Below, piece after piece: positions 10,832 through 22,248 of a stretch of DNA of 64,000 bases (positions are counted from its first letter, which is position 1; every line of letters begins with the position of its first letter). Source of the DNA: Dipteris shenzhenensis (lineage: Eukaryota; Polypodiophyta; Polypodiopsida; Gleicheniales); the NCBI GenBank assembly GCA_047967505.1, contig CM106538.1; one strand, written 5' to 3'. A program made the position numbers and the translations under genes. The notes beneath the pieces were generated by a model that searched no databases, was not told the origin of the DNA, and worked only from the letters and a program-made list of their open reading frames with translations.

Positions 10832-11551
10832 AGTTCAGTTCAAACGGACTGAACCCGGTAGAGGAATGTTTCCTATCATTGTAGGCAAACTCCAACAATG
10901 GCAACCACTTGTCCCACGTATGTTGCCTCAATGACACATATGCCCTCAGCATATCCTCTAAAGTCTGGTTGACTCTCTCCGTCTGACCATCCGTCTCAGG
11001 ATGATCCCCACTACTCATTCCCAACTCAGTCCTTAGTGTCTCAAATACCGCTGTCCAAAAATGACCGGTAAATCTAACATCTCTGTCTGACACTATGGAT
11101 CTAGGCAATCCATGCAGACGAAATATATGTTTAATGAACAAATCCGCCACTTGCGGGGCACTAACAGACTCTCTAGTCGGAATGAAGTGAGCCATCTTGG
11201 TTAGACGATCAACCACCACAAGGATAGAATTATATCCTCCTTGTGTTGCAGGTAGTCCTACAATAAAGTCCAGGAAATGCTCTCCCACTTACTTAGTGGT
11301 ATTTCCAAGGGCTGTAAAAGTCCGAGTGGCTTCACCCGCTCGGCCTTACTTACCTGACACGAGAAACACCGTGTCACATATTCATGAATATGCTTTTTCA
11401 TCTTTGGCCAAAAGAAATCTCGCTTCACGAGATCATATGTCTTCTCGACTCCTGGATGTCCCGCACACGGGCTATCATGGCATTGTCGAATGACTCTCTG
11501 CCTGAGATCATTCTGACTAGGTACTACAACCTTGCCATTTCTAACTAGCAT
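10776..11551 (-). pseudogene. Gypsy-I integrase (zinc domain and catalytic core)
   Basis: The HHCC zinc domain is visible as HDSPCAGHPGVEKTYD with CFSCQ at its end. A frameshift near 11,270 leads into the rve core: ILVVVDRLTKMAHFIP (first Asp), SDRDVRFTGHFW (second Asp) and TDGQTERVNQTLED (Glu). The D,D,E triad is therefore intact. It would insert cDNA into chromatin. The break between zinc domain and core probably inactivates it. Confidence 0.9.
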
Positions 11552-11559
11552 ACCATCCC

Positions 11560-12640
11560 TTATGGTATACTTGCATAAGTTTGGCCTTTCCTGGATGCTA
11601 GGTCATCCTTTTCACTTTCCCCGGGTTTTAACACATGAGCTTTAGGCCATAAGCTCTGGACAAACTCGTCCACTTTTTGAGTTTCTCTTATCTCGGTCAT
11701 TAGAGCACTCTCTAATACCGTGAAACTCAGGTTGTGCATAATGCGAGACAACGCATCAGCCACCTTATTGTCTTTTCCTCTTCGGTACCGAATCGTTAGA
11801 TTAAACTCCTGCATGAGCTCTGCCCACCTAGCTTGGCGGCCCCTCAAGTCAGGCTGTTTACAAAAATGTTTCAGAGTATCATAATCTACATCCACATAAA
11901 ACTCTGAACCATACAAATAATGCCTCCATGTTTTCAAAGCATGGATAACAGCATACAACTCCAATTCATGAGTTGGCCAATTCTTGAGAGGGAGAAAGCT
12001 TCTTGCTTTCAAAGGCTACTGGCCTTCCCTCTTGAAGGAGGACTGCTCCTACCGCAATGCCACTTGCATCGGTTTCTAGGAACAACGGTTTCTGGGGATC
12101 AACTATTTTAACACCGGTCCTGAGACCACAGCTTGTTTTATGGTGTTAAAACTTTCTTGTTGATTCTGTCCCCAAATAAAAGGTACTTTATCTGAGGTCA
12201 GATCAGTCAATGGCGATACTATTCCGGAATATCCTTTGATATGCCTTCTATAAAACTGGACAAATCCCAAGAATGACGCAACACGCGGTCAGACTCTGAG
12301 GGATTGGCCAAGTTAGTATCGCAGCCACTTTCTTCGGATCCATTTCTACCCCTGTGGAGTAATTATGAACCCTAAGTATTCAAGCCTAACCATACACAGT
12401 ATAGTTTTCTTTTTATTCACAAAAAGACTGGCTTTCCTCAAAGTACTGAACACTATTCTTAAGTGTTCACGATGCTCAGTAACACTTTTACTGAATATCA
12501 AGATATCGTCAATAAAATGTACTACGAACTTTCCGATATACGGACGTAGTAAATCGTTCATAAGCATGACGAAGGTCGCTGGAGCATTGGTAAGTCCGAA
12601 GGGCATTACCAAAAACTCATAATGACCAAACCTCTAAAAA
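11560..12640 (-). pseudogene. Gypsy-I RT second half and RNase H
   Basis: The RT continues after the stop at 12,634 with LVMPFGLTNAPATFVMLMND and FIDDILIFS, keeping both catalytic Asp. Stops and frame changes between about 12,345 and 12,010 break the connection (the phrase FLGFVQFYRRHIKGYSG is readable in another frame). RNase H follows: NWPTHELELYAVIHALKTWR, then YDTLKHF and YRRGKDNKVADALSR. Confidence 0.9.
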
Positions 12641-14922
12641 AAAGCGGTTTCATGCACATCCTCGGCTCTAATCCGGATCTGATGGTAGCCGCACTTAAGA
12701 TCTATCTTGCTAAAAATCACGGCTCCATGTAATGCATCTAGCAAATCATCAATCCGAGCCATCGGATACCTGTGCTTAACAGTGATATTATTCAATGCTC
12801 TGTAATCTATACAGAGGCGAAACGTATTATCCTTTTTCCTCTTTAATATCACTGGCGAAGCAAAAGGTGAGAAACTTGGTTGAATCTGCCCCAACTTGAG
12901 GTATTCTTCCAGTTGTCTACGCACCTCCGCTTCTTCAGCAAAACTCATTCTATAGGGAGGTCTATTTACAGGTTCTGCCCCCGGGATTAGTTCAATCTTA
13001 TGTTGAACTTTCCGCTCTGGAGGTAACCCATAAGGTAGTTCATCCCTAAAACATTCAGAGAACTCCTCTGTTATAAGATTAGCCAGCTTGGCCATCTCAC
13101 CACTTTGCGTAACATCAGTGCTAGCCGAAGACTCATCCACCGGCTCTACCGATGCTGTGCAAAGGAATAAAAACTCTACTTGAGCCTTTCTGATTTCCAT
13201 CACGGAAACCAACGGTCCCTGAGGTATGTCTTTTTCACCTCGCAAGACATAAAGCACATCATTCCTCTTGAATTGATATACGTGCTTTTTCCAATCAATG
13301 GCTGGATTCTTCCTAGAATGCCACGCCATACCCAGGGCTATATCTGCATGAGCAAGCTTGGTCATTTCAAAATCAAGCTTCTCAGCATAGTCCTGAATCC
13401 GAAGCTCCAACTGGGTAACCCTTTGGTCCCATACTTCAGTTGAACTTCCATCTGCCATCCTGACTGTATACGCATAGTCAGATGGACTTGTCTTTAATTT
13501 CAGCCTCTTCACGAGCTTGGAGTTAATCACATTGTGAGTTGACGCCGAGTCAAACAACACAATGACATCATGACTGGCCACTTGCCCTTTCATTTTAATT
13601 AACTCCGTATCATTAAAGGCCGTATACCCCGTTGCTGCGGGCTTAGATAGGATATTATCAGGTGCACTCGTCACTAACTTAGCAACAGATACACATAACA
13701 AACAAGGTACTAACCTCTGAGAAGGTCCCGCCAGTTGCATTTGCATATGTTCCACATTGGGACTCTCCTGCATCTCTACGTCGCATTCAGATATTATCAT
13801 ATTAGCCGTGCGACGGTCTTTATTCAGTGGACAATCCTTCCACTGATGTCGCTGAAGGCAGCCGAAGCACAATCCTTCTTTCCTAGCTTTGTCTTTTTGT
13901 TCAGGGGTCAACGAGGACTTTGACCAAGCCCGGGCTGCCATTGGAGTTATTTTCCTTTTCACCCCAACGGTGGTACTTGTCTTTACTGGTCCCTCAACCG
14001 GCTTCACCTGCTTGGTTTGGCCACTTGGCTGCGAGACACTTGTCTTTGAAATCCATTTCCTCTGAAATCCCCCTTTTCTCGAGTACTCATACTGAGTCCC
14101 TGCCTGCACAAATCCACCAGATCTGCCTCTGGCATCCTCATAGTTCAGGGCTACTACGATAGATTCATCTAATGTAGTCACATATTTAGCCCGAACTTCC
14201 ATTTTGATTTTGTCGTTCAGTCCATAGATATAGTCTTTTAACTGAACCGACATAGGGAGAGGGTTTGTTATTTTCATGACACATTCTCTCAATTTGTCAG
14301 TGTACTCTGCCACTGACAGACTCCTCTGACGAAGATTTCTATAAGCATCCCAAGCTCGGGATTCTTCATCAGGTAGGAGAAAGTGTTTCTTGAATTCAGC
14401 TTTAAACCCTTCCCAGGTGGTTGGAGCAACTTGATCCTTCTGTTGCTTTATCCACCATCTGTCCGCTGCCTCAATAAACAGGTGTGTGGCCTCGCGGATT
14501 TTCTTTAGATCGGATCTAATCTCACAAATGGCGAAGGCTTCTTCCCACTTGTGTAACCAAACCTCGATCACATCAGAGCTGCGCTCGGTCATCCGACCAG
14601 CGTACTTCTCTGGTCTATAATTAGCGATATTAGGCACTTTGACCCTTGCGCGCTCTAGGGAATGTACACTGGGCTCTGGCTCAGCTGGAGCTTTGCCCTT
14701 ATCAATTCTAGACGGCCTAGCCGACAAGGCTTGCACCATCTCCCTGATCTCATTTTGACCAGCATTCACTTGAAGCTGCTGGTTCATAATCTGCTGTAAA
14801 GCATCCTCTAATATCGAAATCCTACCAATCAAAGTAGATGCTGCCTGATGTGACATCTGTTGTGTAGACTGTACTCTAGACTCACTAGGATTCACTCTTG
14901 AATTCTGCCCTTCTGCTTCCAT
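12634..14922 (-). pseudogene. Gypsy-I gag, protease and first half of RT
   Basis: The natural start is probably ATG at 14,922 ([13 protein letters not shown]), though the frame is open up to 15,216. A coiled N-terminus is followed by a capsid-type gag ([35 protein letters not shown]) and a shortened zinc knuckle [13 protein letters not shown]. The protease has [11 protein letters not shown] where DSGAS/T is usual. The RT starts [17 protein letters not shown] and [11 protein letters not shown], with a catalytic Asp in [15 protein letters not shown]. The frame stops at 12,634 where the family reads HETAFKTRFG-like; here AFF is followed by TAG. About 762 residues from the ATG. Confidence 0.9.
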
Positions 14923-15502
14923 AGGTTCACAGTGGAAGATGGGGTTTTTTTTTTTTTTTAATAAATAACCCAAATAACCAATATATACACCCTTCACTTC
15001 TGTTCCGTTTTCCTGTTTTTTTTCCTCTTCTACAGTGCAGAAATCACAGGACCATATGAAAAAACCAAAAAAAAAAACTGCACGGAAAGAAAGAGCTCCC
15101 TGATCTTTGCAACGATGCCAGCTACTCTTTCCCAGACGTACAATTTCCCTTCCAATTAGACTGTGCAAAGGTCTTAGAATGCCTCGCAACCAATGCTTCT
15201 GTAGAACAGCGAGCAAGATGAAACCAAATATGCCGCTGTTGATCGACGTGACGCCTTCACGTTACGTGAACTACCATCTTCCAAAAGGTATCGACGACCG
15301 CTCGAATTCGACAGCTTCGTTTACCCGTCACCTGCGACTAGTTTTCTTCTTACGCTAACAGCCTTCGTAGGCCACGGTGGCCATTCTCTCATTCAGAACG
15401 CCAACTTTCCGTCGATCTCCTCGTAGCCTCCCGTCACCTTCCGAGAACCTTACGCTCCATCGCTTCATCTCTTCACGAATCCCCCTTCCATCCTCTAGCC
15501 TT

Positions 15503-15514
15503 GCTCTGATACCA
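15503..15514 (-). other. Primer binding site of gypsy-I (initiator-Met tRNA)
   Basis: On the minus strand TGGTATCAGAGC begins three bases after the 5' LTR end. This is the standard plant initiator-Met tRNA primer site and fixes the element's orientation. Confidence 0.9.
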
Positions 15515-15517
15515 AAA

Positions 15518-15994
15518 TGTCAACAATTTTATCTATCCACGATTCTGTCTGTAGCCTGAATCTCTGCTCGTCGTTGAAGCAATCACGGGCGATGGCTATC
15601 TGTTATACCACCCAGCCTTTTCTCTTGGGATAGTAAATCATCAGATCCATACGTTATTTTATTCATACCTATCCATGAGACCCTCAAATCCCTAGATAGT
15701 TCTCCTTGCCAAATGTCATCAATTTAGCCTCTCCACTTGGTGCACCTTTTTTACCCCTCTCTTGGGGCACATTAAAAACCACTTGCCCCTTGGCATTATT
15801 GCACATTTAGGTGCACCTAGGCCTTAGCACTCAGAACTATCTAGTCAATGCCATTCCGCCCTCACCTAGGACCTTGGCAGTTACTTCTCTTGACCATTTC
15901 AATTACGCACATTAACTATTACAAAAGTTGGTCATCTAAGAGAAAATGCCCATCGATCTATCCGAGGTCATGCTATCCCGGCTAGAGCATAACA
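15518..15994 (-). repeat. Gypsy-I 5' LTR
   Basis: 477 bases, nearly identical to 9,736-10,210. It is preceded (plus strand, left side) by the primer binding site and followed on the right by the gypsy-O LTR remainder. Confidence 0.9.
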
Positions 15995-16141
15995 TCCCCC
16001 CAAACCCCTTGGGTACATGACCCTACACTTACTCATTTAATTGCATATCTCGGGTTACGGTGACCCGATTGACATGAAACAAACCCCATCCATAGTTTTT
16101 TCCATACGTTACCATACGCATAAGGCATACAGCTACGGAAG

Positions 16142-16475
16142 TGTTATGCTCTAGCCGAAATAGCATGACCTCGGAAAGATCGGTGGGCATTTTCTCTTAG
16201 ATGACCGACTTTTGTAATATTTAATGTGCGTAAATAAAATGGTCAAGAGAAGTAACTGCCAAGGTCCTAGGTGAGGGTGAAATGGCATTGACTAGGTGGT
16301 TCTGAGTACTAAGGCCTAGGTGCACCTAAATATGTAATAATGCCAAGGGGCAAATGGTTTAATTGTGCCCCAAGAGAGGGGTAAAAGGTGTACCAAGTAA
16401 AAAGGGCTAAAATGATGACATGTGGCAAAGGAAACCATCTAGGGAGTTGTGGGTCTTGTGGATAGGCATGAGGAA
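16142..16475 (+). repeat. Partial gypsy-I family LTR, opposite orientation
   Basis: Starts TGTTATGCTCTAGCC and follows the gypsy-I LTR for about 330 bases with scattered changes, then loses homology. The last 130 bases or so of the LTR are missing. It lies 148 bases from the gypsy-I 5' LTR, inverted relative to it. It is more diverged than the two gypsy-I LTRs are from each other, so it is a separate, older insertion. Confidence 0.8.
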
Positions 16476-16484
16476 AATACCAAT

Positions 16485-17530
16485 ACCTCCTCTTCCTGTG
16501 CTTCATTGAAAAGCTCCGTCAAAATACAAAGCATACTGTGGCTTCATCAGCCCTTGACCTTGTTGCATATACTAAGGTATAGCCTGCTCTTTCACTTCCT
16601 TTCTACCTTGATTTTCCACTTCCTCTGCCACCTCCCTTTTGTGAGTAAATCTGCAAGTGTAGCACGGGTAGAATGCTCTGTTGGTAAATTGAAATCCCTG
16701 CAACTCAGCCAGCCACTCCATAAACTTCCAAGAGGGATTGGGCTTCTTCGCAAAATAGGGCATGATCACTGAGTCTGCCAAAAAGACAACAGGCTTGGGC
16801 AGCAAATACGACCTGAACTTGCGTACTGCATACATCATTGCCAGCCCTTGTTTTTCTATCTCAGTATACCTCCCCTCTGCATCCATTAGTGGCTCGCATA
16901 GTAAATGGGCTGCATATAACCCTTCTCCCCTTTCTGTAATAGTATAGCAGCCACTGCATTCTCCGTTACATTCATACTTACGAAGAAATCCTTTTCCCAA
17001 TTAGGAGGCATAAGAACTGGGCCATTTTGTAGCATTTTCTTAACCCCCTCAAATGCCTTTTGGGCCTTATCTGTCCTCTGAAATTCAGTCTTCTTTTTGG
17101 CCAGCTAATGCAAAGGATACAGCTCTTATGCCAATTCCCATAGAAACCTTCCATAGTAGGTAACTTTCTGGACAGATAAAGGTCTTTAATTTCCACCCTG
17201 TCTTTGTCACCGGCATATCCTCTATGGTAGCAACCTTTTCGGGATCCATCTCTCAATCCTTCCTAGGAAACCACATGAAAAAGCAACTTCACCTTATCCT
17301 CTGCAATATGACACTTCAAAGGTTTCAAGTTGCCTTGGGCATCATCTATTCATTGCAGTGCCAACCGGGTCTTTTCCAAATAATCTATCTAAGAGCTGTA
17401 GATACAAAAATTATCTATGAAGACTCAAATGAATTTACCCAAATATGGCTCAAACACCTCATTCATAAACTTTTGAAAAGTAGCCGGTGCATCCACCAAA
17501 CCAGTATTATGACCTGGTATGCATAGAGTT
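16485..17530 (-). pseudogene. Gypsy-O reverse transcriptase (second half) and RNase H
   Basis: Readable pieces on the minus strand: VDAPATFQKFMNEVFEPYLGKFI, then VFIDNFCIYSS where DD is expected, so the second catalytic Asp is Asn. The tether region and RNase H follow (DAEGRYTEIEKQGLAMMYAV, FLADSVIMPYFAKKPNPSWK). Several frameshifts and stops are present. RNase H would degrade the RNA template; here it is a relic. Confidence 0.75.
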
Positions 17531-17533
17531 TCT

Positions 17534-17634
17534 AGTTTTCAACCTTATGAGTGACTATCATGAGATCGAAACTGCACTATGTTGTGCTTTTAGAGGATGA
17601 GTTTGGGAATGTTCCTGGATTCATCTAGGTATAT
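17534..17634. repeat. Dispersed repeat R, copy 1
   Basis: About 100 bases (TTTTCAACCTTATGAGTGAC to GGATTCATCTAGG). Related copies are at 18,081-18,440 (same orientation, split by a LINE tail) and 39,138-39,239 (inverted). It sits inside the broken RT of gypsy-O. The nature of R is unknown. Confidence 0.7.
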
Positions 17635-17639
17635 GCTTC

Positions 17640-18080
17640 TTCCGTATTAGCGGGACATGACCTTGTGAAGTTTTTGTCTGTGTTGCAGCCTGTTGGTATT
17701 GCGATAATTCTTGCTATCTTAAATGGTGCGTTGCCCTATCAACTAGGCTTAGATGCTCCTTTGGGAGAGACTAAAACGAAATTGTTTAGACTTCACAAGA
17801 AGTTGTAACTTGAATGAAGAGATTTTGGACTACTTTTTGATTAGCCGTCTCCTTTAGTGCTAGCCTTCATCATGGTTGACTTTGCCCTTCATCTCCGGAG
17901 TGCCGATAGAAACTCAGTTTGAAGACTTTGTATAAATGGATGCTCAAGTATGTGTGGGTGTGTGGATTTGTATGTGTGAGAGCATTATTTTATACGATGG
18001 TCTACACCCATTGTTGGATGCTGATGACGTCAGTCGGGATGTCATAGTAGCTAGTCCCTGCTATGCGTGTTGGAGTTAGA
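17640..18080. other. Unassigned sequence between two R repeats
   Basis: About 440 bases with no coding signal, bounded on both sides by the R repeat in direct orientation. Together they may be a small inserted element with direct terminal repeats, or a segmental duplication inside gypsy-O. Confidence 0.35.
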
Positions 18081-18440
18081 GGTTTTCAACCTTATGAGTG
18101 ACTATCATGAGATTGAAGTGTTTTTTTTTTTTCCCAAGAAAGAGACTTCTATTAAGTAAGAGAAAAAACTCGCGAGAGCAAGCTCAAAGCGGTACATCAT
18201 GAAATCAATCATGAGGTTAAATAAACCCCCTCAAAGTGAGATGGAAAACAACCAAGGCCGAGGCTGAAAGTGCCACCTCAACCCTGTAGGAGTCTCAGAG
18301 AAGAAAGGAGAATCCCTCCATTCCCTAAAGAAAGAAGCCCTCCTAGCCAAGGCTGCACGGGAGTCTCCCTGCATACTCGTCCATACTATGTTGTGTTTTA
18401 AGAGGAGTTTGAGAATGTTCCTAGATTCATCTATGTATAT
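18081..18440. repeat. Dispersed repeat R, copy 2, split by a LINE tail
   Basis: The first part is 18,081-18,116 and the second part 18,383-18,440. Between them sits the LINE-C tail. A few bases at the junction (expected AACTGC) are altered, so no clean target duplication is seen. Confidence 0.65.
18119..18385 (-). mobile_element. LINE family C 3' tail insertion
   Basis: A T run at 18,120-18,131 on the plus strand is the A tail of a minus-strand LINE. Reading back gives the C-terminal words GDSRAALARRASFFREW and TGLRWHFQPRPWLF. 5'-truncated to about 265 bases. Confidence 0.75.
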
Positions 18441-18900
18441 GATCTTCCTCTACAATCCCAATCTGAAAATATCCAGAATAACCATCATACACCATGTATC
18501 TTCATGGCCTACCACTTGATCCTACCACTTGATCTAGTATCTCGTCGTGAAAGGGGAGAAATGACAATCCCTTTTTGTGCATGCATTTAAAGGACACACA
18601 TCTACACAAATTCACCACTTTCCCCCTTCTTTGGTGTGACAACAACAGCCGACGCCTATTCTGTATTCTCCACAGGAAAAATAAAACCAGCAATGAGTAA
18701 CCTCTGAATCTCTAGCTTCAAAGCATCTGCCTGAATCACACCCAACCTCCTGAGCTTTTGCACTACTAGTTTAGCATCAGGCTTCAATTTAATCTCAAGC
18801 TGCACCATACGCATTTGCTAGTAATTAGTAACAAAGAGCTGTGGGAAACCATCCAACGTATCCAAGTATGCCTCCTTCCCCGAGCTCTCCAACTGTGGGT
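18440..18900 (-). pseudogene. Gypsy-O reverse transcriptase, first half
   Basis: Readable with frame changes: QADALKLEIQRLLIAGFIFP, then SAVVVTPKKGGKW, a DFKCM-like segment, PFHDEILDQVVG and YDGYSGYFQIGIVEEDHI. These are the fingers and first palm motifs of a Ty3/gypsy RT. The catalytic Asp of the DGYSG motif is present. The gene is cut here by the R repeats and the LINE tail. Confidence 0.65.
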
Positions 18901-19215
18901 TTAGCATCCATGCATTTGCTGCCCTCTTTTAAGATCTGTTAGTAACATCTTCCTCATGTGAGGCTTAATTGCACCCAAAGTTATGCCAACTACTTCCACA
19001 GTTAAGGCCTCTCGCTCCTCAGAAGTTGTTTCCTCTGTATTTGAATCATATTCGTCATAGCCTGTGTATGAAGACTCTTTTGATTCCCCATCCTTTATCA
19101 CCTCTTTCTTCCCATTCTTTAAGCTGCAATTCACTTTCTTTGTGTCATCATGAAAGATTAGCTCCCCTGTAGCCCACTTCTGCACTGCTCCCACTTCGCG
19201 CAGCCACAGTCTTTC

Positions 19216-19506
19216 CTATATAATTGGGTAAGCATGTTTATCTGGCTTTGTTGGGAGTATATGGAAGCTACATAAGGGTGCAACATCACATACATCCACC
19301 CGAACCGCTGTATCAGCACCAGAATAGTTAGCCGTGGAGTTGTCTGTCAATTTTATCTTATATAGAGAAGGAGCATTGCTCTTCAAACCCACTTCTTGCA
19401 TGGTCTGTTTATTAATAACATTGATGGCTGCCCCACAATCAATAAACACTTTTTTAATAGGTATGCTATTTATAGAGGCTGTCACCACAGGGATCTGGTC
19501 ACTCAA
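19216..19506 (-). pseudogene. Gypsy-O aspartic protease
   Basis: MSDQIPVVTASINSIPIKKV leads to FIDCGAAINVINKQTM, the retropepsin active-site loop with DCG in place of the usual DTG/DSG, and the flap region follows. It would mature Gag-Pol. Lengthwise it is a plausible single protease domain cut out by frameshifts at both ends. Confidence 0.6.
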
Positions 19507-19507
19507 A

Positions 19508-20320
19508 TCAATGCTTACAAGTTACATCCTCGCTATCCGCTGTTCCTTTCTTCCTCCTCGATTTATGTGAGCTGGCTTCCCTTACAAATTGCTGTCTCAA
19601 AGCAGGGCTGAGTGCAAGTAGCTGAGGAATGGCCATAGTTGCCTTTTCTCCATGCAAGTTAGTGATGAGATCATAATCTTGCACTCCTTGACCCAACAGG
19701 AAATATGCCAACCCAATTCTCTGCCTGGAAGACTGCTTCTTCTTTCTCCTTCTTTCATACACCCTTCCCCCATGTCCCTCATCAGTGCCACTACTCATCT
19801 CATCCCCATGACCTCGCTTTCCTACAAACACCTCTAACTCATGAATTCCCTTTTTAGCAGTTTCCTGCTCTGCATCCAACAAAGAGACAGGTTTGTCACC
19901 TTCCCTATTTCCTACCAAACGAGGGCAATCGTACTTACTTCACATGTCCTTTTTTATGACATTCAAAGCTGCCATGGTCACATGGTTTCTCAACTCCATC
20001 CTGGGCACATTAGCTGGTGTGGCTTGCACCAAGTGTAACTTCAATTCATTGAACTCAGCCATCATTCTCTCTAAATTCTTCTCCAACTTGTTGGCACTAG
20101 TGGATGGCATAGCAGCTGTATTATCCACTACAGAAGATGAATCCACTCCTACTGAAGTCAACGGTATAGGTATAATTGGCTCTGCTTCCAACTTCTTATT
20201 CTTCTCTTTGGCTAGAGCCACCTGTAGAGCACCAGCATAATTTTGACGATCCTTCCCTTGAGGATCCTTCCCTTGAACCTTCTTTGGCCAGAGCCACGTG
20301 GACATAGCTTTACTCCCCAA
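19508..20320 (-). pseudogene. Gypsy-O gag region
   Basis: Two open segments. One (19,940-20,320) is Lys-rich then helical with EKNLERMMAEFNELKLHLVQ, a coiled-coil like part of gag. The other (19,508-19,918) ends FLLGQGVQDYDLITNLHGEK and ALSPALRQQFV. No zinc knuckle is seen. Assigned to gag by position before the protease. Confidence 0.45.
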
Positions 20321-20877
20321 TCATTCTTTACTCCTTCTGGAACTGTCCTATTCCAGGCTAGTGCCATCCCTTCCAAACAAGAAGCCAGAAAGGAATTGAG
20401 CCCACGAAGCTTCTGGCCAACCAGAGATACAACTGGCTCTTACAAAATTCCTTAGATAAGCCTCAACATCCTCTCCTTTGTACGGTAGATGGAATTGCAA
20501 CCTCAGCTAATGAATCTCCGTCAACCCATGAGCTCCAATGCCTAGTCAAACCACCGTACGGATAATAGCAAGATACGACATCTAGCCCATGTGCTCTCTG
20601 TCTATCAAACGGAATTTGCCAGCAATCCACGAGCACCAACGCCTACTCCCAACCTTTGCTCCTGGCCAAAGCGTTGTACGGACAACCCATGCTCCAAAAC
20701 AACTATCACGATGACCAGCCCAAGAGTCCCGTACGAACAGAGTTCCCACCAACTCCTAGCTCACAACAGCCCGTGTTTCTGGAGGTATACCTCTCCCTCT
20801 GTGACTAACTCGATTACCCGCCCAAAAAACTTCCTCTCCCACCTTGACCTCAAGCCTACCCGGCGTCCCCACCAAAA

Positions 20878-21206
20878 TGAAGGCTCATTAATTTATTCGT
20901 GTACTATGCGTGCTTTGTGCTCACGATGCAAGCAAGGGTGTAGGAGGGAGAAAGCCATATCTAGAACAAATGGCAAACTTTTTTATTCATCCCTCGAAGT
21001 GTACTAGATCTCGTACTTACAAAGTTACATGTATGGAAAGCCATCATCTCCAACCATCTAGACACTTCTCATATTCCTATTTACACCGAGTCTCACACTC
21101 GTTAATCAAATCACTCCCCCACCCCCCCCAAAATGGATACGTGATACCTACATTAACTCTTTTAATTGCATATATTGGGTTACGGTGACCCGATTGACAT
21201 GAAACA
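20878..21206 (-). repeat. Gypsy-O 5' LTR
   Basis: Plus-strand limits TGAAGGCTCATT and GACATGAAACA. On the minus strand the bases after its end read TTTTGGTGGGGACGCCGGGT, which may be a primer site for a tRNA other than initiator Met; I could not match the tRNA. Confidence 0.75.
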
Positions 21207-22248
21207 GACCCCATCTAAAAGCCCTTTCAACACCCCACCTCCCTCTGTAATCCATAGCGGAGGTGGATTTACAATACAACCCAACACAGCCTTCTATACA
21301 ATGTCACTATAACCTGCTAAGGACCTCTAAAGCAACAAAATAAATTTTCAGATAAAACCAGGTTCCCAGCCCTTGTGGCACTCCGCTTCCCGCGTTAAAA
21401 TTGCCTTAAGTCTACAATAGACTCAAGAAGCTACAGCAGTGGCTTAAGCCAAAATAGTCTACACGAGACTCAAGAAGCTACAGCAATATCTTAAGCCCCA
21501 AACTGCCCTGCAAAAGAACCTACAAAACTCTGAATTGGAATTGCTTGCAAAAGTCAACTTGTCTATTTGGAAAAAGAGAATTTGAGGGAAAAGCTCCAAA
21601 TTTTACGGATAAATATACCTGCAATTGACAAAGCCCCAAATTTTACGGTCTACAAATCTATTAGATATCTATAAATGCCCTAAAATCTACAATGCAAATA
21701 ATGTAAAATACTGCAAACACCCCAATGTGTCGACCAAGTATGCTTGCAAATACAAAAGCAGACAACAGCCATGTATAGCAAATGGACTAAGGGCTAGAGT
21801 GTGCGACAAATTCATATGTCGGAAAATATACGGAAGAGCTACGTGACCGTGGCTGTATGAATAGACTACGTCCAAAACCGTACAGCTGTACAAGCAAGCC
21901 GTGTGATGGCTGTACAGGCAACCTACCTCGTGCAAAACCATATGGCTCTACAAACAAGCTGTGCGATGGCTGTACTCGCGACCTACTTTGTCACCATACC
22001 TTGTGCGGTGCAGTTAGTGCACGAGTCGCGTTGACGAACGGAGCTACAGTGGTGAGCAGCTCTCAGACAATGAACAGTAGGCACATGTACTACAATGGAT
22101 GGTGGCAGCTCCTTGAGCAGGTGCAGGGATCGTGAGGACGAACGGAGTTACGATGAGCAGCTCTCAAAGAAAGAACAAGTGATGCACTATATAGAGATGA
22201 ACAGCAGCAACGGCTCGTTTATGTATTTTGACCTGAACCTAGACGAAT
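21207..22248. other. Non-coding, repeat-rich stretch
   Basis: No gene. There is a diverged duplication around 21,430 and 21,470 (CTCAAGAAGCTACAGCA), two CCAAATTTTACGG words near 21,600 and 21,640, and a tandem duplication of a 60-base unit (21,874-21,933 and 21,934-21,993). The CCAAATTT words recall the copia-A leader at 44.5-45.0 kb, so this could be a leftover LTR or leader of a similar element. Confidence 0.4.
21874..21993. repeat. Tandem duplication, 60-base unit
   Basis: Two adjacent copies starting AAAACCGTACAGCTG and AAAACCATATGGCTC and sharing GTG(T/C)GATGGCTGTAC and GCAACCTACCT-like words, about 80% alike by eye. Confidence 0.75.

Larger units (their letters stand above)
9736..15994 (-). 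mobile_element. Complete Ty3/gypsy chromovirus (gypsy-I), nested
   Basis: A full element of about 6.26 kb on the minus strand. LTRs of 475 and 477 bases have TG...CA ends, and TCCCCC flanks both sides (9,730-9,735 and 15,995-16,000). The internal order is PBS, gag, protease, RT, RNase H, integrase, chromodomain, PPT. Six bases is one more than the five usual for Ty3/gypsy, and the C-rich setting could mislead. Coding parts carry a stop and frameshifts, so it is not autonomous now. Confidence 0.9.
9438..21206 (-). mobile_element. Outer Ty3/gypsy element (gypsy-O), interrupted
   Basis: An older gypsy element on the minus strand. Its LTRs are at 9,438-9,735 plus 15,995-16,081 (3' LTR, split) and 20,878-21,206 (5' LTR). 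Between them lie gag, protease, RT and RNase H remnants in that order on the minus strand; no integrase was found. It is interrupted by a complete chromovirus in one LTR, by a partial LTR at 16,142-16,475 and by a LINE tail at 18,119-18,385. Many stops and frameshifts make it long dead. Confidence 0.75.

Noticed and set aside
21866-21993. Two-copy 60-base repeat and others as a possible CRISPR array.
   Set aside because: Only two diverged units without spacers, in a plant genome; they are tandem duplications.
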